From: Anaerolineae bacterium
GTDB lineage: Bacteria > Chloroflexota > Anaerolineae > JAFGEY01
Assembly: GCA_016931365.1 (NCBI GenBank)
Contig: JAFGEY010000479.1
Coordinates: 1 to 14,425 of the forward strand
Direction of reading: 5' to 3'
Length of the DNA: 14,425 nucleotides
Part shown: piece after piece, positions 14,381 through 14,425 of the stretch
Layout of the letters: every line of letters starts with the position of its first letter
How positions within the stretch are numbered: position 1 is the stretch's first letter
Program-made: the position numbers and the translations under genes
The notes under the pieces: generated by a model
Databases searched by the model: none
Told to the model about the DNA's origin: nothing
The model's input: only the letters and a program-made list of their open reading frames with translations

Positions 14381-14397
14381 CCAATTCAAGCTACAGT
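14370..14397 (+). promoter_or_regulatory. Outward-facing promoter at the right edge
   Basis: A perfect TTGACA (14370-14375) is followed after 16 bases by TACAGT (14392-14397), a four-of-six -10. A gene beyond the window edge would be divergent from the SPFH operon. The -10 is only fair and no downstream gene is visible. Confidence 0.4.
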
Positions 14398-14425
14398 ATC
14401 TCTCTTCGATCCTTGAACAAGGCCG

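Overview
The window carries eight recognisable protein genes on both strands, several good sigma70-type promoters, one strong terminator and a few dispersed-looking palindromes. I infer a member of the Chloroflexota (Anaerolineae-like). The reasons are a PdtaS/PdtaR pair, a very long sensor kinase with PDZ, many membrane helices and three GAF domains, frequent TTG/GTG starts, and moderate-to-high GC that rises to the right. This placement rests on gene style, not on a marker gene, so it is tentative. No tRNA, rRNA, CRISPR array, transposase or phage gene was seen.

Left part (1-1403): the 3' end of a TrpB2-type tryptophan synthase beta chain gene is followed by a 374-base region without an assigned gene. 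That region is not empty. It has an extended -10 promoter, several short hairpins, a near-perfect Shine-Dalgarno sequence without a convincing start codon, a 54-codon open frame and a strong terminator. It is the best candidate here for an undescribed small RNA or small-protein gene.

Signalling unit (7125 down to 1344, minus strand): a soluble PdtaS-like histidine kinase overlaps an ANTAR (RNA-binding) response regulator by 13 bases. After a short gap comes a membrane PDZ/GAF histidine kinase with no response regulator of its own. One promoter at about 7117-7125 and one terminator at 1344-1378 bracket all three genes, so two kinases of different classes may feed a single antiterminator-type regulator.

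Middle (7126-11620): the ribosome-assembly GTPase gene rsgA (+) diverges from the signalling unit and converges on lysA (-), the last enzyme of lysine synthesis. A 144-bp imperfect inverted repeat lies between rsgA and lysA. lysA in turn diverges from a GT-C membrane glycosyltransferase of the AftB-like type, and the two predicted -10 boxes overlap.

Right part (11621-14425, minus strand): a compact operon encodes an SPFH/Band-7 protein, a divergent NAD-kinase-family protein and an RraA/HMG-aldolase-family protein. The first two are joined by a TGATG stop-start overlap. The joint function is unknown. The window ends in its upstream region, which has a palindrome over an outward-facing promoter.
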